A DNA stretch of 64,000 nucleotides from Xanthobacter autotrophicus (GCF_005871085.1 NZ_VAUP01000015.1:710584-774583), one strand, 5' to 3'. Shown: positions 11,297-23,051, numbered from the stretch's first letter. Numbers and translations: made by a program. The notes: generated from the sequence alone by a model not told the origin.

Positions 11297-11473
11297 GCGC
11301 GAAGCCCCCCTCCCCGCGGCGCGCTCGCGCCGGTCATGTCCGGCCCCGAATGGCGGCCGGCCTGTCGATTGCCTTGACGCATCCCAAAAGTCCACTGTCG
11401 TGTCGTCGCGCAGGACGCGTGACGCTCGGCTGTCCCCCACTGCCGGCCGAAAGCCGGCAACATCAATTCCTGC

Positions 11474-11494
11474 CTTCCGGCCACCGGCCGGAAG
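11474..11494. repeat. Small perfect hairpin in the nuoI-nuoJ gap
   Basis: CTTCCGGCC pairs with GGCCGGAAG across a 3-nt loop, 4 bp downstream of the nuoI stop. The wider nuoI-nuoJ gap (11297-11497) has no supported ORF on either strand. There is no T-run, so this is more likely an mRNA-stability or attenuating structure than a full terminator. Confidence 0.5.
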
Positions 11495-11497
11495 CGC

Positions 11498-11986
11498 TCA
11501 GCGATACGGCGCATCCATGGCGATGGAGCGCGCGATCTCACGCTCCCATCGGTCGCCGTTCGCGAGCAGCTTTTCCTTGTCGTAATAGAGCTCTTCGCGG
11601 GTTTCCGCGGCGAACTCGAAGTTCGGCCCCTCGACGATAGCATCCACCGGGCAAGCCTCCTGGCAGAAGCCGCAATAGATGCACTTCACCATGTCGATGT
11701 CGTAACGGGTGGTGCGGCGGGTGCCGTCATTGCGGCGCGGGCCAGCCTCGATGGTGATGGCCTGCGCCGGGCAGATGGCCTCGCACAGCTTGCAGGCGAT
11801 GCAGCGCTCTTCCCCGTTGGGATAGCGGCGCAGCGCATGCTCGCCGCGAAAGCGCGGCGACAGCGGCCCCTTCTCGAAGGGATAGTTCAGCGTCGCCTTG
11901 GGCTTGAAGAAATAGCGCATGGCGAGGAAGAAGCCGGAGACGAGCTCCGTCAGGAAGAGGCCGCGCGCGGCCTGATCGAGCTTCAT
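11498..11986 (-). CDS. nuoI: NADH-quinone oxidoreductase subunit I
   Basis: A 162-residue peripheral-arm subunit with two [4Fe-4S] clusters (N6a, N6b). The two ferredoxin motifs [12 protein letters not shown] and [12 protein letters not shown] supply all eight cysteines. It begins [15 protein letters not shown], the amphipathic helix that docks on NuoH. The frame is open about 76 codons further upstream, but those codons overlap nuoH and are not family-like, so the ATG at 11986 is used. It transfers electrons from NuoG to NuoB. Confidence 0.96.
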   Translation of the reverse strand: MKLDQAARGLFLTELVSGFFLAMRYFFKPKATLNYPFEKGPLSPRFRGEHALRRYPNGEERCIACKLCEAICPAQAITIEAGPRRNDGTRRTTRYDIDMVKCIYCGFCQEACPVDAIVEGPNFEFAAETREELYYDKEKLLANGDRWEREIARSIAMDAPYR

Positions 11987-12029
11987 GAACGCTCTCCCGA
12001 AGGGCAGTGCGGAAGAAGGGCGGGCGCGG

Positions 12030-13049
12030 TCATCGCGGCGCCGTCCCGGTGAAGTGCAGCACGCTCGCAACCACCACCACGGCGACCAGCGAGATCGGCA
12101 GGAACACCTTCCAGCCGAGTCGCATGAGCTGATCGTAGCGATAGCGCGGCACCATGGCCTTCGCCATGGCGAAGAGGAAGAACATGAAGCACACCTTGAT
12201 GACGAACCACACAAGGCCCGGCACCCAGGTGAAGGGAGCGAACGGCAGCGGCGAGAGCCAACCGCCGAGGAACAGGATGGTCGCCATGGCGCACATGGTC
12301 ACGATGGCCACGTACTCACCCAGCATGAACAGCAGGTAGGGCGTCGAGCCGTATTCGGTCATGAAGCCTGCCACCAGCTCCGACTCCGCTTCCACGAGGT
12401 CGAAGGGCGGGCGGTTGGTCTCGGCCAGGGCCGAGATGAAGAAAATCACGAACATGGGCAGGAGCGGCAGGACGTACCAGTTCAGGAAGCCGAACCGGCC
12501 GTTCTGTGCCTCGACGATCTGCGTCAGGTTCAACGACCCCGCGCACATCAGCACCGTGATGATCACGAAGCCGATGGAGACCTCGTAGGACACCATCTGC
12601 GCCGCGGAGCGCAGGGACGCCAGGAACGGGTACTTCGAGTTCGAAGCCCAGCCGCCCATGATGATGCCGTACACGCCCAGCGATGAAATTGCGAAGATAT
12701 AGAGCACGCCAACGTTCAGGTCGGCGATCACCCAGCCCTTGGCGATGGGCACCACCGCCCAGGCGGCGAGTGCCAATACGCAGGTCACCAGCGGGGCGAG
12801 CAGGAAGATCGCCTTGTTGGCACCCGCCGGGATGGTGGGCTCCTTCAAGACAAACTTCAGCAGGTCGGCGAACGACTGCAGCAGGCCGAAGGGACCCACC
12901 ACGTTCGGGCCGCGCCGCAGCTGTACCGCCGCCCAGATCTTGCGATCGGCAAGCAGGATAAAGGCGATGAAAATCAGGAGCGCCACGAGCAGAGCAAGAC
13001 TCTGCCCGAGGATGATCAGCACCTGGATAAGGGTATCCTGCCAGTTCAT
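12030..13049 (-). CDS. nuoH: NADH-quinone oxidoreductase subunit H
   Basis: A 339-residue membrane subunit with about eight or nine helices that forms the quinone chamber with NuoB and NuoD. Hallmarks are [22 protein letters not shown], seen at about 33-54, [11 protein letters not shown], and [23 protein letters not shown] carrying the conserved acidic residues. It ends in basic residues as usual. It lies 55 bp downstream of nuoG and 43 bp upstream of nuoI. Confidence 0.96.
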   Translation of the reverse strand: MNWQDTLIQVLIILGQSLALLVALLIFIAFILLADRKIWAAVQLRRGPNVVGPFGLLQSFADLLKFVLKEPTIPAGANKAIFLLAPLVTCVLALAAWAVVPIAKGWVIADLNVGVLYIFAISSLGVYGIIMGGWASNSKYPFLASLRSAAQMVSYEVSIGFVIITVLMCAGSLNLTQIVEAQNGRFGFLNWYVLPLLPMFVIFFISALAETNRPPFDLVEAESELVAGFMTEYGSTPYLLFMLGEYVAIVTMCAMATILFLGGWLSPLPFAPFTWVPGLVWFVIKVCFMFFLFAMAKAMVPRYRYDQLMRLGWKVFLPISLVAVVVVASVLHFTGTAPR

Positions 13050-13104
13050 GTCCTCGATCCCGTGCCGCTTGCAGCTGTCCCGTTCACGTACGCAGCCATC
13101 CCCG

Positions 13105-15183
13105 TCACTCCGCAGCCTGCGCTGTCGCCGCGAGGCGCAGGGCAGAGCATTCGGCCATCACCGCGGAGGCGCGGGCGATGGGGTTGGTGAGGAAGAAATC
13201 GTCGATGGGCAGCGCGAACGCTGCCTTGTCCACGGTACCCCCGGCCTGGGCCAGGGTGGCCAGAGCCGCCGGATCCGCCGCGACCGCCTCGTCGATATGG
13301 CCGAGGTGGGGATAGGCGGCGACCAATTGAGCCCGGAGCGCCAGCACATTGTCGAATGGCAGGGTCTGGCCCAGCACATCCGACAGAGCACGCAGGATGG
13401 CCCAATCCTCGCGGGCCTCACCAGGCGGGAAAGCGGCGCGGTTGGCGAACTGCACCCGGCCTTCCGTATTCACATAGAGGCCGGACTTTTCCGGATAGGC
13501 CGCGCCGGGAAGGATCACGTCCGCCCGGTGCGCGCCGGCGTCGCCATGGGTGCCGAGATAGACCACGAAGGCGCCGGGGGCGATCTCCACCTCGTCGGCG
13601 CCCAGGAGGAAGGCGACATCGAGGCCGCCCGGGGCGGTCATGGCCGCCACATCCAGCCCGCCCACGCCCGGCACCGCGCCCACGTCAAGGGCGCCGACAC
13701 GGGCCGCGGCGGTGTGGAGCACCGCGAAGCCGTTCCAGCCGTCCTTGACCGCGCCGCAGGCGACCGCCACGCGGGCCGCCAGCGCCAGCACCGCGGCGCC
13801 GTCCGGCCGCGCCAGAGCGCCTTGCCCAACGATGATCAGCGGACGCTGGGCCTTGCGCAGCACCTCGCCGAAGGCGCCGGTGCCGGCGAGATCGGAGAGG
13901 CTGTCCGGGCCGGCGCCGAGATACTCATAGGGGTAGGTGAGGTCCACCTTGGTGCCGATGAGGCCCAGCTTGAGCCCGCCCTGCCGCCAGCGCTTGCGAA
14001 TGCGCGCATTGAGGACCGAGGCCTCGTGGCGCGGATCCGTGCCTACCAGCAGGATGGCGTCGGCCTCGTCGATGCCAGCGATGGTGGGGTTGAACACATA
14101 GGTCGCGCGGCCCAGCGCGGGATCGAGCGCCGCGCCGTCCTGGCGGCAGTCGATATTGGCCGAGCCCAGCTTGCCGATCAGCGTCTTGAGGGCAAACACC
14201 TCTTCCACGCTGGCGAGGTCGCCGACGATGGCGCCCAGCTTCGTGGCCGGAGCCGCCTTCACCTTGGCGGCGATGGCGGCGAACGCCTCGGACCAGGATG
14301 CGGCGACCAGCCTGCCGTCCTTGCGCACATAGGGCCGGTCGAGGCGCTGGACCTTCAGGCCGTCCCACACATAGCGGGACTTATCGGAGATCCACTCCTC
14401 GTTCACCACGTCGTTGTTGCGCGGAAGGATGCGCATCACTTCACGGCCGCGGGTGTCGATGCGGATGTTGGAGCCCACCGCGTCCATCACGTCGACGGAC
14501 TCGGTCTTGATCAGCTCCCACGGCCGGGCATGGAACTGGTAGGGCTTGTGGGTGAGGGCGCCCACTGGGCACAGGTCCGCCACGTTGCCCTGCATCTCCG
14601 AGCGCATGGCGTGCTCGAGATAGGTGGTGATCTCCATGTCCTCACCGCGCCCAATGGCGCCGAGGTCCGGCACGCCGGCCACTTCCGTAGAGAAGCGCAC
14701 GCAGCGGGTACACTGGATGCACCGGTTCATGGAGGTGCGCACCAGCGGGCCGATGTATTTGTCCTCGACGGCGCGCTTGTTCTCGGCGAAGCGCGAGGTG
14801 TCCGCGCCGTAGGCCATGGCCTGGTCCTGCAGATCGCACTCGCCGCCCTGGTCGCAGATCGGGCAATCCAGCGGGTGGTTGATGAGCAGGAACTCCATCA
14901 CCCCTTCGCGGGCCTTCTTCACCATGGGGCTCTTGGTAAGCACCACGGGCGGCTCGCCATTGGGGCCGGGACGCAGGTCCTTCACCGCCATGGCGCAGGA
15001 GGCGGTGGGCTTGGGCGGCCCGCCCTTCACTTCCACCAGGCACATGCGGCAATTGCCGGCGATGGACAGCCGCTCATGGAAGCAGAAGCGCGGAATCTCG
15101 ACGCCCGCCGCCTCGCACGCCTGGAGTAGCGTGTATTCGGCCGGTACATCGACTTCTGTGCCGTCGACGACGATCTTCGCCAT
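13105..15183 (-). CDS. nuoG: NADH-quinone oxidoreductase subunit G
   Basis: A 692-residue iron-sulfur subunit of the peripheral arm. N-terminal cysteines for N1b ([2Fe-2S]) lie around [19 protein letters not shown]. The HxxxCxxCxxC site for N5 reads [14 protein letters not shown], and [10 protein letters not shown] begins the N4 site. A molybdopterin-oxidoreductase-like domain follows. An upstream in-frame GTG exists at 15192, but the ATG at 15183 (MAKIVVDG) matches the family. That ATG overlaps by one base the stop codon of the VOC remnant just upstream (TGATG), an arrangement typical of translational coupling. Confidence 0.95.
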   Translation of the reverse strand: MAKIVVDGTEVDVPAEYTLLQACEAAGVEIPRFCFHERLSIAGNCRMCLVEVKGGPPKPTASCAMAVKDLRPGPNGEPPVVLTKSPMVKKAREGVMEFLLINHPLDCPICDQGGECDLQDQAMAYGADTSRFAENKRAVEDKYIGPLVRTSMNRCIQCTRCVRFSTEVAGVPDLGAIGRGEDMEITTYLEHAMRSEMQGNVADLCPVGALTHKPYQFHARPWELIKTESVDVMDAVGSNIRIDTRGREVMRILPRNNDVVNEEWISDKSRYVWDGLKVQRLDRPYVRKDGRLVAASWSEAFAAIAAKVKAAPATKLGAIVGDLASVEEVFALKTLIGKLGSANIDCRQDGAALDPALGRATYVFNPTIAGIDEADAILLVGTDPRHEASVLNARIRKRWRQGGLKLGLIGTKVDLTYPYEYLGAGPDSLSDLAGTGAFGEVLRKAQRPLIIVGQGALARPDGAAVLALAARVAVACGAVKDGWNGFAVLHTAAARVGALDVGAVPGVGGLDVAAMTAPGGLDVAFLLGADEVEIAPGAFVVYLGTHGDAGAHRADVILPGAAYPEKSGLYVNTEGRVQFANRAAFPPGEAREDWAILRALSDVLGQTLPFDNVLALRAQLVAAYPHLGHIDEAVAADPAALATLAQAGGTVDKAAFALPIDDFFLTNPIARASAVMAECSALRLAATAQAAE

Positions 15184-15344
15184 CACTTCCACCTCGCCTT
15201 AGCCGCGCCGTGCGCTGCAACGGGAGCGCCGGCACGCAACAGGTTGCCGTCCGGGTCCCACAAATGGAATTCGCGCATGCCCCACGCCACAGGATCGGCG
15301 GCCTGAAGGGTGAGGTAAAGCTCTGCTATACGGGCCACGGCGTC
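15183..15344 (-). pseudogene. C-terminal remnant of a VOC/glyoxalase-fold protein
   Basis: In the frame ending at the TGA that overlaps the nuoG start, 53 codons read like the last third of a glyoxalase/bleomycin-resistance (VOC) protein. Seen pieces are ARIAELYLTLQAAD, WGMREFHLWDPDGNLLRAG and a short basic tail. W-G-M-R-E-F followed by DPDGNLLR is the family's usual final strand pair with its metal-ligand Glu. Upstream, the frame runs into the preceding membrane-protein gene and loses all VOC resemblance, and no start codon with a ribosome-binding site was seen. I infer a truncated gene whose 3' end has been kept, perhaps because it couples nuoG translation. Confidence 0.6.
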
Positions 15345-15711
15345 AGCTTTGCACAGTTTTCGTTGCCCGTGCGAGCTTCAGCAGAGCCAAGGCACCGACC
15401 ACGGAAAACAGGGGCAATCCGACGGCTTCGATCATGGTCAACGTCATGTAGGTCACGGGCTTCATAGGACCCGACAGGACGAAGGCCTTCACGAAGCCGA
15501 ACACAAGCAGGAAAACCGCGGGCGAAATCACCGCCGCCGACAACCACGTCGCCGCTCCGAGCAACGCGGCGATCTGCGAAAGCGCGGCATATGCGGCGAC
15601 GAGGCAGACAAGCAGCACGAGCTTTCCGACAGCGGCGATGCCCCCTACGAGGGCCACCGCCACGGCGACAATGCCAGTGCCGATCAGCAGCACAGCGAGC
15701 TTCTGCTTCAT
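15343..15711 (-). CDS. Four-helix membrane protein within the nuo operon (unknown)
   Basis: A 122-residue hydrophobic protein with four predicted membrane segments (roughly 5-26, 29-51, 55-80 and 90-116) and almost no polar loops. I do not recognise a family. It starts 4 bp after the nuoF stop, with GGAG seven bases before the ATG at 15711, so it should be co-translated with nuoF. It is not one of the 14 standard Nuo subunits, and nuoF-nuoG are usually adjacent. An accessory role in complex I assembly or stability is possible by position only. An in-frame upstream extension overlaps nuoF and was not used. Confidence 0.7.
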   Translation of the reverse strand: MKQKLAVLLIGTGIVAVAVALVGGIAAVGKLVLLVCLVAAYAALSQIAALLGAATWLSAAVISPAVFLLVFGFVKAFVLSGPMKPVTYMTLTMIEAVGLPLFSVVGALALLKLARATKTVQS

Positions 15712-15715
15712 CACC

Positions 15716-17017
<1,302 letters not shown>

Positions 17018-17022
17018 GGCGG

Positions 17023-17844
17023 TCACTCCCCTGCGCCGGACGGCTTGGTGGCTTCGGCCGCGACGGCCTCGCGCTTTTCGCGGGTATCCGCTCCGTCCGC
17101 CGCCTTCTCCTGCGCCGCAGACAGGGCGGCCGTGGGATCCACCGGGCTCTCGGCCGCAGCGCGCGGCAGACCCGCGGCGAGCAGGTCCGGGGTCTCGGTG
17201 GCGGGAGCGTCGGCGAAGCCGGGCACGTTGGACTTGAAGGCATAGAGCGCAGGATCGATGAGCACCCGCGCGCCGCCCTCTGGCTCGGAGCCCTGGCGCG
17301 TATTCTGCGGGCCCACCTTCACAGGACGACCGGCGGCGAGATCATCGAGCAGTTTCTCGAAGTTCTCGGGCGTCAAGTCCTCGTAGTAATCGTCGTTGAT
17401 CTGCACCATGGGCGCATTGGTGCAGGCGCCCAGGCACTCAACCTCAAGCCAGGAGAAGGTGCCATCGGCGGAAACGTGCCGCTCGTGGCCGATCTTCCTT
17501 TCGCACACATGCCGGATCGCCTCGGCGCCGCGCAGCATGCAGGGCGTCGTGCCGCAGAGCTGCACGAAATACTTCCCCACCGGTTCAAGGTTGAACATGG
17601 TGTAGAAGGTCGCCACCTCCAGCACGCGGATGTTGGCCATGCCGAGGCGCTCCGCCACCGCGCGGATGGCCGGCTCAGGCAGCCAGCCGCCAGCGGCCTT
17701 CTGCGTCTCCCACAGGAGCGGGACCACGGCACTGGCCTGCCGGCCTTCTGGATATTTCGCGATCAGCTTCTGGGCGACGGCCTCAAGCTCCGGCGTGAAG
17801 TCGAAGCTCTCGGGCTGCTCGGCGGCGAGGCGGCGGACAGACAT
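17023..17844 (-). CDS. nuoE: NADH-quinone oxidoreductase subunit E with a long C-terminal tail
   Basis: A 273-residue thioredoxin-like [2Fe-2S] subunit (cluster N1a). The four ligand cysteines are in [11 protein letters not shown] and [13 protein letters not shown]. The conserved core ends near residue 170. About 100 further residues are rich in Ala, Pro, Glu and Gly and look disordered; C-terminal tails are known in alphaproteobacterial NuoE, but this one is long. It precedes nuoF, with the stop 5 bp before the preferred nuoF ATG. Confidence 0.95.
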   Translation of the reverse strand: MSVRRLAAEQPESFDFTPELEAVAQKLIAKYPEGRQASAVVPLLWETQKAAGGWLPEPAIRAVAERLGMANIRVLEVATFYTMFNLEPVGKYFVQLCGTTPCMLRGAEAIRHVCERKIGHERHVSADGTFSWLEVECLGACTNAPMVQINDDYYEDLTPENFEKLLDDLAAGRPVKVGPQNTRQGSEPEGGARVLIDPALYAFKSNVPGFADAPATETPDLLAAGLPRAAAESPVDPTAALSAAQEKAADGADTREKREAVAAEATKPSGAGE

Positions 17845-17919
17845 GGGGTCAGATCCCGGAACGAGCCGGGCGCGAAGCGCACGCCGGCATCGGGCGGAGG
17901 GAAGCGGAAAGGCGGGCCA

Positions 17920-19128
17920 TCAGCGGTCCACCTCGCCGAACACGATGTCGAGCGAACCCAGCACCGCCGAAACGTCGGCGAGCATGTGGCCGCGGCAGAG
18001 GAAATCCATCGCCTGCAGGTGGGCGAAGCCCGGAGCGCGGATCTTGCAGCGATACGGCTTGTTGGTGCCGTCGGAGACGAGATAGACACCGAACTCGCCC
18101 TTGGGCGCCTCGACGGCCGCATACACGTCGCCCTCGGGCACGTGGAAGCCCTCAGTATAGAGCTTGAAGTGATGGATGAGCGCTTCCATGGAGCGCTTCA
18201 TCTCGCCCCGCTTGGGCGGCACGATCTTGTTGTCAGTGGTGGAGACCGGGCCGGTCTCCTTCAGCAGGCGCTCCACGCACTGTTTCATGATCTTGGTGGA
18301 CTGGCGCATCTCTTCCATGCGCACCACGTAGCGATCGTAGCAGTCGCCGTGCTTGCCGATGGGAATGTCGAAATCCAGCTCGGAATAGCACTCATAGGGC
18401 TGGGCGCGGCGCAGGTCCCAGGCGGCACCGGAGCCACGCACCATCACGCCCGAGAAGCCCCAGGCCAGCGCGTCTTCCAGCGTCACCACGCCGATGTCCA
18501 CGGTGCGCTGCTTGAAGATGCGGTTCTCGGTGACGAGGCCGTCGAGATCGTCCAGCAGCTTCAGGAACGGGTCGCAAAAGGCGCCGATGTCCTCCACCAG
18601 CGCCCGCGGCAGGTCCTGGTGCACGCCGCCGGGCCGGAAATAGGCCGCATGCATGCGGCTGCCCGAGGCACGCTCATAGAAGATCATGAGCTTCTCGCGC
18701 TCCTCGAAGCCCCACAAAGGCGGGGTCAGCGCGCCCACGTCCATGGCGAACGTGGTCACGTTGAGGAGGTGGGAGAGCAGGCGCCCGATCTCGGAATACA
18801 GCACGCGGATGAGCTGGCCGCGCTTGGGCACCTCGATGCCCAGCAGCTTCTCCACCGACAGGCAGAAGGCGTGCTCCTGGTTCATGGGCGCGCAATAGTC
18901 GAGCCGGTCGAAATAGGGCACGGCCTGAAGATACGTCTTGGCCTCGATCAGCTTCTCGGTGCCACGGTGCAGGAGGCCGATATGCGGATCCACCCGCTCG
19001 ACCACCTCGCCATCCAGTTCCAGCACGAGGCGCAGCACGCCGTGCGCAGCAGGATGCTGCGGGCCGAAATTGATCTGGAAGTTGCGGACCTTGTCGGCCG
19101 GCTTCAGCTCGTCGGCGATGTCAACCAT
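17920..19128 (-). CDS. nuoD: NADH-quinone oxidoreductase subunit D
   Basis: A 402-residue 49-kDa-type subunit that forms the quinone site with NuoB. It contains [21 protein letters not shown], whose His residues line the quinone pocket, [14 protein letters not shown], and the C-terminus DIVFGEVDR that is diagnostic for the family. NuoC and NuoD are separate, as usual in alphaproteobacteria. It starts 11 bp after nuoC. Confidence 0.96.
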   Translation of the reverse strand: MVDIADELKPADKVRNFQINFGPQHPAAHGVLRLVLELDGEVVERVDPHIGLLHRGTEKLIEAKTYLQAVPYFDRLDYCAPMNQEHAFCLSVEKLLGIEVPKRGQLIRVLYSEIGRLLSHLLNVTTFAMDVGALTPPLWGFEEREKLMIFYERASGSRMHAAYFRPGGVHQDLPRALVEDIGAFCDPFLKLLDDLDGLVTENRIFKQRTVDIGVVTLEDALAWGFSGVMVRGSGAAWDLRRAQPYECYSELDFDIPIGKHGDCYDRYVVRMEEMRQSTKIMKQCVERLLKETGPVSTTDNKIVPPKRGEMKRSMEALIHHFKLYTEGFHVPEGDVYAAVEAPKGEFGVYLVSDGTNKPYRCKIRAPGFAHLQAMDFLCRGHMLADVSAVLGSLDIVFGEVDR

Positions 19129-19139
19129 AAGGCGCTCCC

Positions 19140-19769
19140 TCAGCCGGCCTTGGGGGGAACGGGCGGCTGGCCCGAGGCCTTCTCGTCACCGGGAAGGACG
19201 TATTCGACGCCCTCCCACGGGGAGAGGAAGTCGAAGTTGCGGAATTCCTGCGGCAGGCGCACCGGCTCATAGACCACGCGCTTCTGCTCGTCGTCGTAGC
19301 GCACCTCCACGAAGCCCGTGGTCGGGAAGTCCTTGCGCAGGGGATGCCCGTCGAAGCCGTAGTCGGTGAGCAGGCGGCGCAGTTCCGGGTGGCCGGTGAA
19401 CAGGATGCCATACATGTCGTAGGCCTCCCGCTCGAACCAGTTGGCGCCGGGAAAGACCGAGCAGATGGAAGGAACCGGGGTATCCTCGTCGGTCTCCACC
19501 TTCAGGCGGATACGGACGTTCTGCTTCAGTGACAGCAGGTGATAGACCACGTCGAAACGCTTCTCGCGGGCCGGATAATCGACGCCGCACACGTCCACGA
19601 TGCAGTGGAACAGGCAGGCCGGATCATCCCGCAGGAAAGTCGCGACCTTCACAATCTGCGCCGGCTCGATCTGCAGCGTCAGCTCGCCATGGGCCACGGC
19701 GGCGCCGAGCACGGCGCCGGGAAGGGCCGCCGATGCGTGCGTCGCGAGGTCGTTGAGGGCTTCATCCAT
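19140..19769 (-). CDS. nuoC: NADH-quinone oxidoreductase subunit C
   Basis: A 209-residue 30-kDa-type subunit of the peripheral arm, with no cofactors. The family signature [20 protein letters not shown] is visible at about 113-132, followed by [17 protein letters not shown]. The C-terminus is Pro-rich (QPPVPPKAG). It sits 15 bp downstream of nuoB. Length and motifs are normal. Confidence 0.96.
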   Translation of the reverse strand: MDEALNDLATHASAALPGAVLGAAVAHGELTLQIEPAQIVKVATFLRDDPACLFHCIVDVCGVDYPAREKRFDVVYHLLSLKQNVRIRLKVETDEDTPVPSICSVFPGANWFEREAYDMYGILFTGHPELRRLLTDYGFDGHPLRKDFPTTGFVEVRYDDEQKRVVYEPVRLPQEFRNFDFLSPWEGVEYVLPGDEKASGQPPVPPKAG

Positions 19770-19784
19770 CGAATTGCTCCCGGC

Positions 19785-20369
19785 TCAGCGCTCGATGGTG
19801 CCGATGCGGCGGATCTTCTTCTGCAGCAGCAGCACGCCATAGAGCAGCGCTTCCGCAGTGGGCGGGCAGCCCGGCACGTAGATATCAACCGGCACGATGC
19901 GATCGCAGCCGCGTACCACCGCATAGGAGAAGTGATAGTAGCCGCCGCCGTTGGCGCAGGAGCCCATGGAGATGACGTAGCGCGGCTCCGGCATCTGGTC
20001 GTAGACCTTGCGCAGTGCCGGGGCCATCTTGTTGGTCAGCGTGCCGGCGACGATCATCACGTCCGACTGGCGCGGCGAGGCGCGGGGCGCGAAACCGAAG
20101 CGCTCCACGTCATAGCGCGGCATGGAGACTTGCATCATCTCCACCGCGCAGCAGGCGAGGCCGAAGGTCATCCACATGAGCGAGCCGGTGCGCGCCCAGG
20201 TGATGAGATCGTCGGCGGTGGTGAGGATGAAGCCCTTGTCCGCCAGCTCGGCATTGATCTCCTTGAAGAAGGGATCATCCGCACCCACGGGGCGGCCGGT
20301 GGAGGGATCGACGATGCCCTTGGGGGCAGGCGCGATCTCGGGCTTGGTGGCCGAAGGGGTCAGTCCCAT
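19785..20369 (-). CDS. nuoB: NADH-quinone oxidoreductase subunit B
   Basis: A 194-residue subunit holding cluster N2, the direct electron donor to quinone. Ligands are seen in [10 protein letters not shown] (tandem Cys), [16 protein letters not shown] and [11 protein letters not shown]. The start at 20369 ([10 protein letters not shown]) has GGGAG upstream and lies inside the end of nuoA, overlapping it by 10 bp. The frame is open further upstream inside nuoA, but that extension is not family-like. Confidence 0.96.
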   Translation of the reverse strand: MGLTPSATKPEIAPAPKGIVDPSTGRPVGADDPFFKEINAELADKGFILTTADDLITWARTGSLMWMTFGLACCAVEMMQVSMPRYDVERFGFAPRASPRQSDVMIVAGTLTNKMAPALRKVYDQMPEPRYVISMGSCANGGGYYHFSYAVVRGCDRIVPVDIYVPGCPPTAEALLYGVLLLQKKIRRIGTIER

Positions 20370-20725
20370 TCCAGAGCTCCCTTGCGCCATTCGTAGATGA
20401 AGCCAACGGTGAGGACACCGAGGAACGTCATCATCGACCAGAATCCGAGGTCGCCGAGGCCACCGAATGTGATGGCCCACGGAAACAGGAAGGCCACTTC
20501 CAGGTCGAAGATGATGAAGAGGATCGCGACGAGATAGAAGCGCGCGTCGAAGGTCATTCGCGCATCGTCGAACGCATTGAAGCCGCATTCGTAGGCCGAC
20601 AGTTTCTCCGGATCCGGATTCTGATAGGCCACGATGAAGGGCGAAGCGAGCAGGGCGAGCCCGATCACCAGCGACACGCCGATGAAAATGACCACCGGCA
20701 GATAATCCATGAGCAACGCGTTCAT
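20360..20725 (-). CDS. nuoA: NADH-quinone oxidoreductase subunit A
   Basis: A 121-residue three-helix membrane subunit and the first gene of the nuo operon. The family signature [12 protein letters not shown], with the redox-state-sensitive loop cysteine, is followed by [21 protein letters not shown] and a C-terminal helix. The ATG at 20725 gives [14 protein letters not shown]. Sixty-two upstream in-frame codons have no family resemblance. The operon promoter should lie in the roughly 540 bp upstream. Confidence 0.96.
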   Translation of the reverse strand: MNALLMDYLPVVIFIGVSLVIGLALLASPFIVAYQNPDPEKLSAYECGFNAFDDARMTFDARFYLVAILFIIFDLEVAFLFPWAITFGGLGDLGFWSMMTFLGVLTVGFIYEWRKGALEWD

Positions 20726-21265
20726 TTTGCTCGCACCTCGGGGCGCTGGATCGGGGCTAGAAGCGGCGCAGATCGTCACATCGCGACGATCGGGCGATGC
20801 GCTTGAAGCGGTACCGCGCCGTTCGGCTAGAGGAATTCGAAACGACGCCGCAGCCTTATCGCAGCGCCAGATGGGAGGCAAGTGCGCGCTTCGGCGAAGG
20901 TGCTGCCCCATCCCGGCAACGAGGGGGAACGGGCAGCGCGCGACGTCCCAGCTTGCGGCCTCGTCTCAGCTTGGAGAGGGCGCAAATAGGACAGGAATGT
21001 GCCTTCACAGCCCACGCGGACACCTGGGATGATGAGCCGGCAACCCGGGGCCTCGGGCCTTGTACGGCGCCATGCGACACAATGCCTTGTCGATGCCCCG
21101 GGCCGCGTACCAAATTCCTGACCGCGGCTGACGGAACGGGGATGCCCGCGAAGCCCGGATCGGATGGTTGGCCCCGCCCCGTATTGCATCACCCGTGTTT
21201 GCGAGGCCCGGAGCCTGGCGAGCACGGGACGCCTGTTTTTGGAGCGCACTCATGTGCAGCGCAGC
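20726..21265. other. Intergenic region upstream of nuoA
   Basis: About 540 bp between nuoA and the hairpin beyond the DUF3300 gene. ORFs on both strands here have no recognisable domains, no clear ribosome-binding sites and biased composition, so none is called. The nuo promoter is expected in this segment, but no convincing -35/-10 pair was identified by eye. Confidence 0.5.
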
Positions 21266-21303
21266 ATACCGGCCGGCGCGAGGTGAGTCGCGCCGGCCGG
21301 TAT
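21266..21303 (-). terminator. Strong 16-bp hairpin downstream of the DUF3300 gene
   Basis: ATACCGGCCGGCGCGA pairs perfectly with TCGCGCCGGCCGGTAT across a 6-nt loop, starting 8 bp past the stop of the minus-strand DUF3300 gene. No T-run follows, so intrinsic termination is plausible but not certain. The structure would also insulate the nuo promoter region. Confidence 0.6.
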
Positions 21304-21311
21304 CGCCTGAG

Positions 21312-22901
21312 TCAACGACGCCCGCCGCGGCCACCGCCGCCATGCGGCCTGACGGCGCCACCACTCCTCGGCGCGCCACCGGACCGCATCTGCGGCGCGC
21401 GACCGGGGTGCCCCCCGCCGGATCGCATCTGCGGAGAATGGGCGGTCGGCCTCGCGCCGCCCCCCCTCTTGATCTGCTGCGCCCCGCCGCCGGGCGGGCC
21501 TTTGGGCGCGCGCTTCACGCTGGCGCCGGCCGGCTTCCCTGGGCCGCCAGCAGAGCCACCCGGCCGGCTTGAAGCGCCACCCGGCTTGCCCGGACCACCG
21601 AACTGACCGGCGCCGCCGGGCTTGCCGACACCGCCGGGGCCGCCCGGTTTGCCCGGCCCACCGACACCTCCCGGACCACCCGGTCCGCCTGGCTTGCCCG
21701 GACCGCCCGGGCCACCTGCACCGCCGATGAACCCTGGCCCACCCGGGCCTCCGGGGCCGCCCGGCTTACCCGGCCCGCCCGGACCACCGGGACCGCCGGG
21801 ACCGCCGGGCTTGCCGGGCATCGGCTTGCCGGGATTCGGCTTCCAGGGCTGCCCGCCCCCGGGACCCGGGCCACCCCAATGACCAGGATCTCCCGGACCT
21901 CCAGGGCCACCCGGACCACCGGGCCCTCCCGGACCGCCGGGGCCTCCTGGGCCTCCCGGCCAGCCGCCGGGGCCACCGGGACCGCCCGGCCAGCCACCCG
22001 GCGGGCGCGGCGGCGGCGGGCGCCAGCCGGGATAGCCGGGCCATACCGGCGGATAGACCCAGCCGCGTCCCCAGTTCCACGAATTGTTCCAGGCATTGCC
22101 CACCAGCACGCCAGCGCCGAAGGCCAGCAGCCCCACGCCCGCGGCGGTGTAGATGGTCGAATAGTCATACTCGGGCACATAGAGCACGGTGGGATCGGAC
22201 GAGGTAATGTAGACGACGCTGCGTCCGCCCTCCTCGCGCCGCGTCACCACCTGCTTGTCGTTGGTCTTGAGCGAGCCCACGGCCTCGGCCTTGGCGCGCA
22301 GGGCCTGGATGGCCACGGACACGTCCTCGGGCTGCATCACGAAGGCAAAGCCGATGGACTGGGTCGATTCCAGGTCCTCGTTCAGCTTGGCGACCACGGT
22401 GGGAAAGCGCACCATCGCCTTCACTGAGGGGTCCCACTTCTGCGCATCGGCGCCAGCGAAGTTGCCCTTGTTCACCGCCGTTTTGTTACGCTCGATCCAG
22501 CGCTGGGCCTGCACCAGCTCCAGGGGATAGGCGGTCGCCGGCAGCATCTGCGCCAGCAGCGTGTCGGGGTAGAGCGCATAGGGGGCGAGCAGCGTCTCCA
22601 GTTCAGCCAGCGTATAGCGCAACTGGGTGTCCTGCGCGGCCGGAGCGGGCGGCACGGCGGCGCTGGCATCCGGCGGCGCGGCCGGCACTGGGGGGGCCGG
22701 CATGGGAGCGGCCGGCACAGGAGCAGCAGACACCGGCGGAGCGGCAACCGGTGGCTGCGGGGCGACGACGGCCGGCGGCCCCGCATCGGGCGGCGGCGAC
22801 TGCGCCAGGGCTGGATAAACGCTGGTGGTCCACCCGAATGCCAATGCGACCGCGAGGCGCGACCAGCCCGCGAGTTCCCGGCGACGACCCGACATTGCCA
22901 T
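21312..22901 (-). CDS. DUF3300 protein with a collagen-like Gly-Pro-rich C-terminal tail
   Basis: A 529-residue predicted secreted or envelope protein. It has an N-terminal signal-like segment (about 12-34, ending ALAQ), a Pro/Ala-rich spacer (35-95) and a DUF3300 domain (about 96-245). The domain includes [31 protein letters not shown] and [13 protein letters not shown]. After a hydrophobic stretch (about 255-275) comes a tail of roughly 230 residues made of [14 protein letters not shown] and similar units. The last 60 residues become basic, with PQMRSGGG repeated. The GGP/GPG register resembles collagen but is biased to Gly-Gly-Pro. Function is unknown; related proteins end in low-complexity tails. 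GGGAGG five bases before the first ATG supports the start. Confidence 0.85.
   Translation of the reverse strand: MAMSGRRRELAGWSRLAVALAFGWTTSVYPALAQSPPPDAGPPAVVAPQPPVAAPPVSAAPVPAAPMPAPPVPAAPPDASAAVPPAPAAQDTQLRYTLAELETLLAPYALYPDTLLAQMLPATAYPLELVQAQRWIERNKTAVNKGNFAGADAQKWDPSVKAMVRFPTVVAKLNEDLESTQSIGFAFVMQPEDVSVAIQALRAKAEAVGSLKTNDKQVVTRREEGGRSVVYITSSDPTVLYVPEYDYSTIYTAAGVGLLAFGAGVLVGNAWNNSWNWGRGWVYPPVWPGYPGWRPPPPRPPGGWPGGPGGPGGWPGGPGGPGGPGGPGGPGGPGGPGDPGHWGGPGPGGGQPWKPNPGKPMPGKPGGPGGPGGPGGPGKPGGPGGPGGPGFIGGAGGPGGPGKPGGPGGPGGVGGPGKPGGPGGVGKPGGAGQFGGPGKPGGASSRPGGSAGGPGKPAGASVKRAPKGPPGGGAQQIKRGGGARPTAHSPQMRSGGGHPGRAPQMRSGGAPRSGGAVRPHGGGGRGGRR
21568..22005 (-). repeat. Low-complexity coding repeat (Gly-Gly-Pro/Gly-Pro-Gly units)
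   Basis: A run of degenerate 9-bp units encoding Gly-Pro-Gly and Gly-Gly-Pro, with Lys inserted at intervals (GPGKPGG). Codon usage alternates ggc/ccg/ggt, so the repeat is old enough to have diverged at third positions. It lies inside the DUF3300 gene and is a likely site of length variation between strains. Confidence 0.75.
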
Positions 22902-23051
22902 AACGACCTCCCTTGTCCCCGGACGCCTGAAAACGCACGCGTCAGGGGCCCGGGCAGGTTGGCACAGACCTGGGCAAAGCCCTTAATCGGCCGCCACGAA
23001 GGCCCGCACGCGCCAAACAATGCGCAATTCCCGAGCCCCCGTCTACTCGGG

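Noticed and set aside
21568..22005. Possible CRISPR-like or tandem DNA array
   Set aside because: The short repeats are degenerate codons for Gly and Pro within the DUF3300 frame; there are no spacers or conserved direct repeats of CRISPR length.
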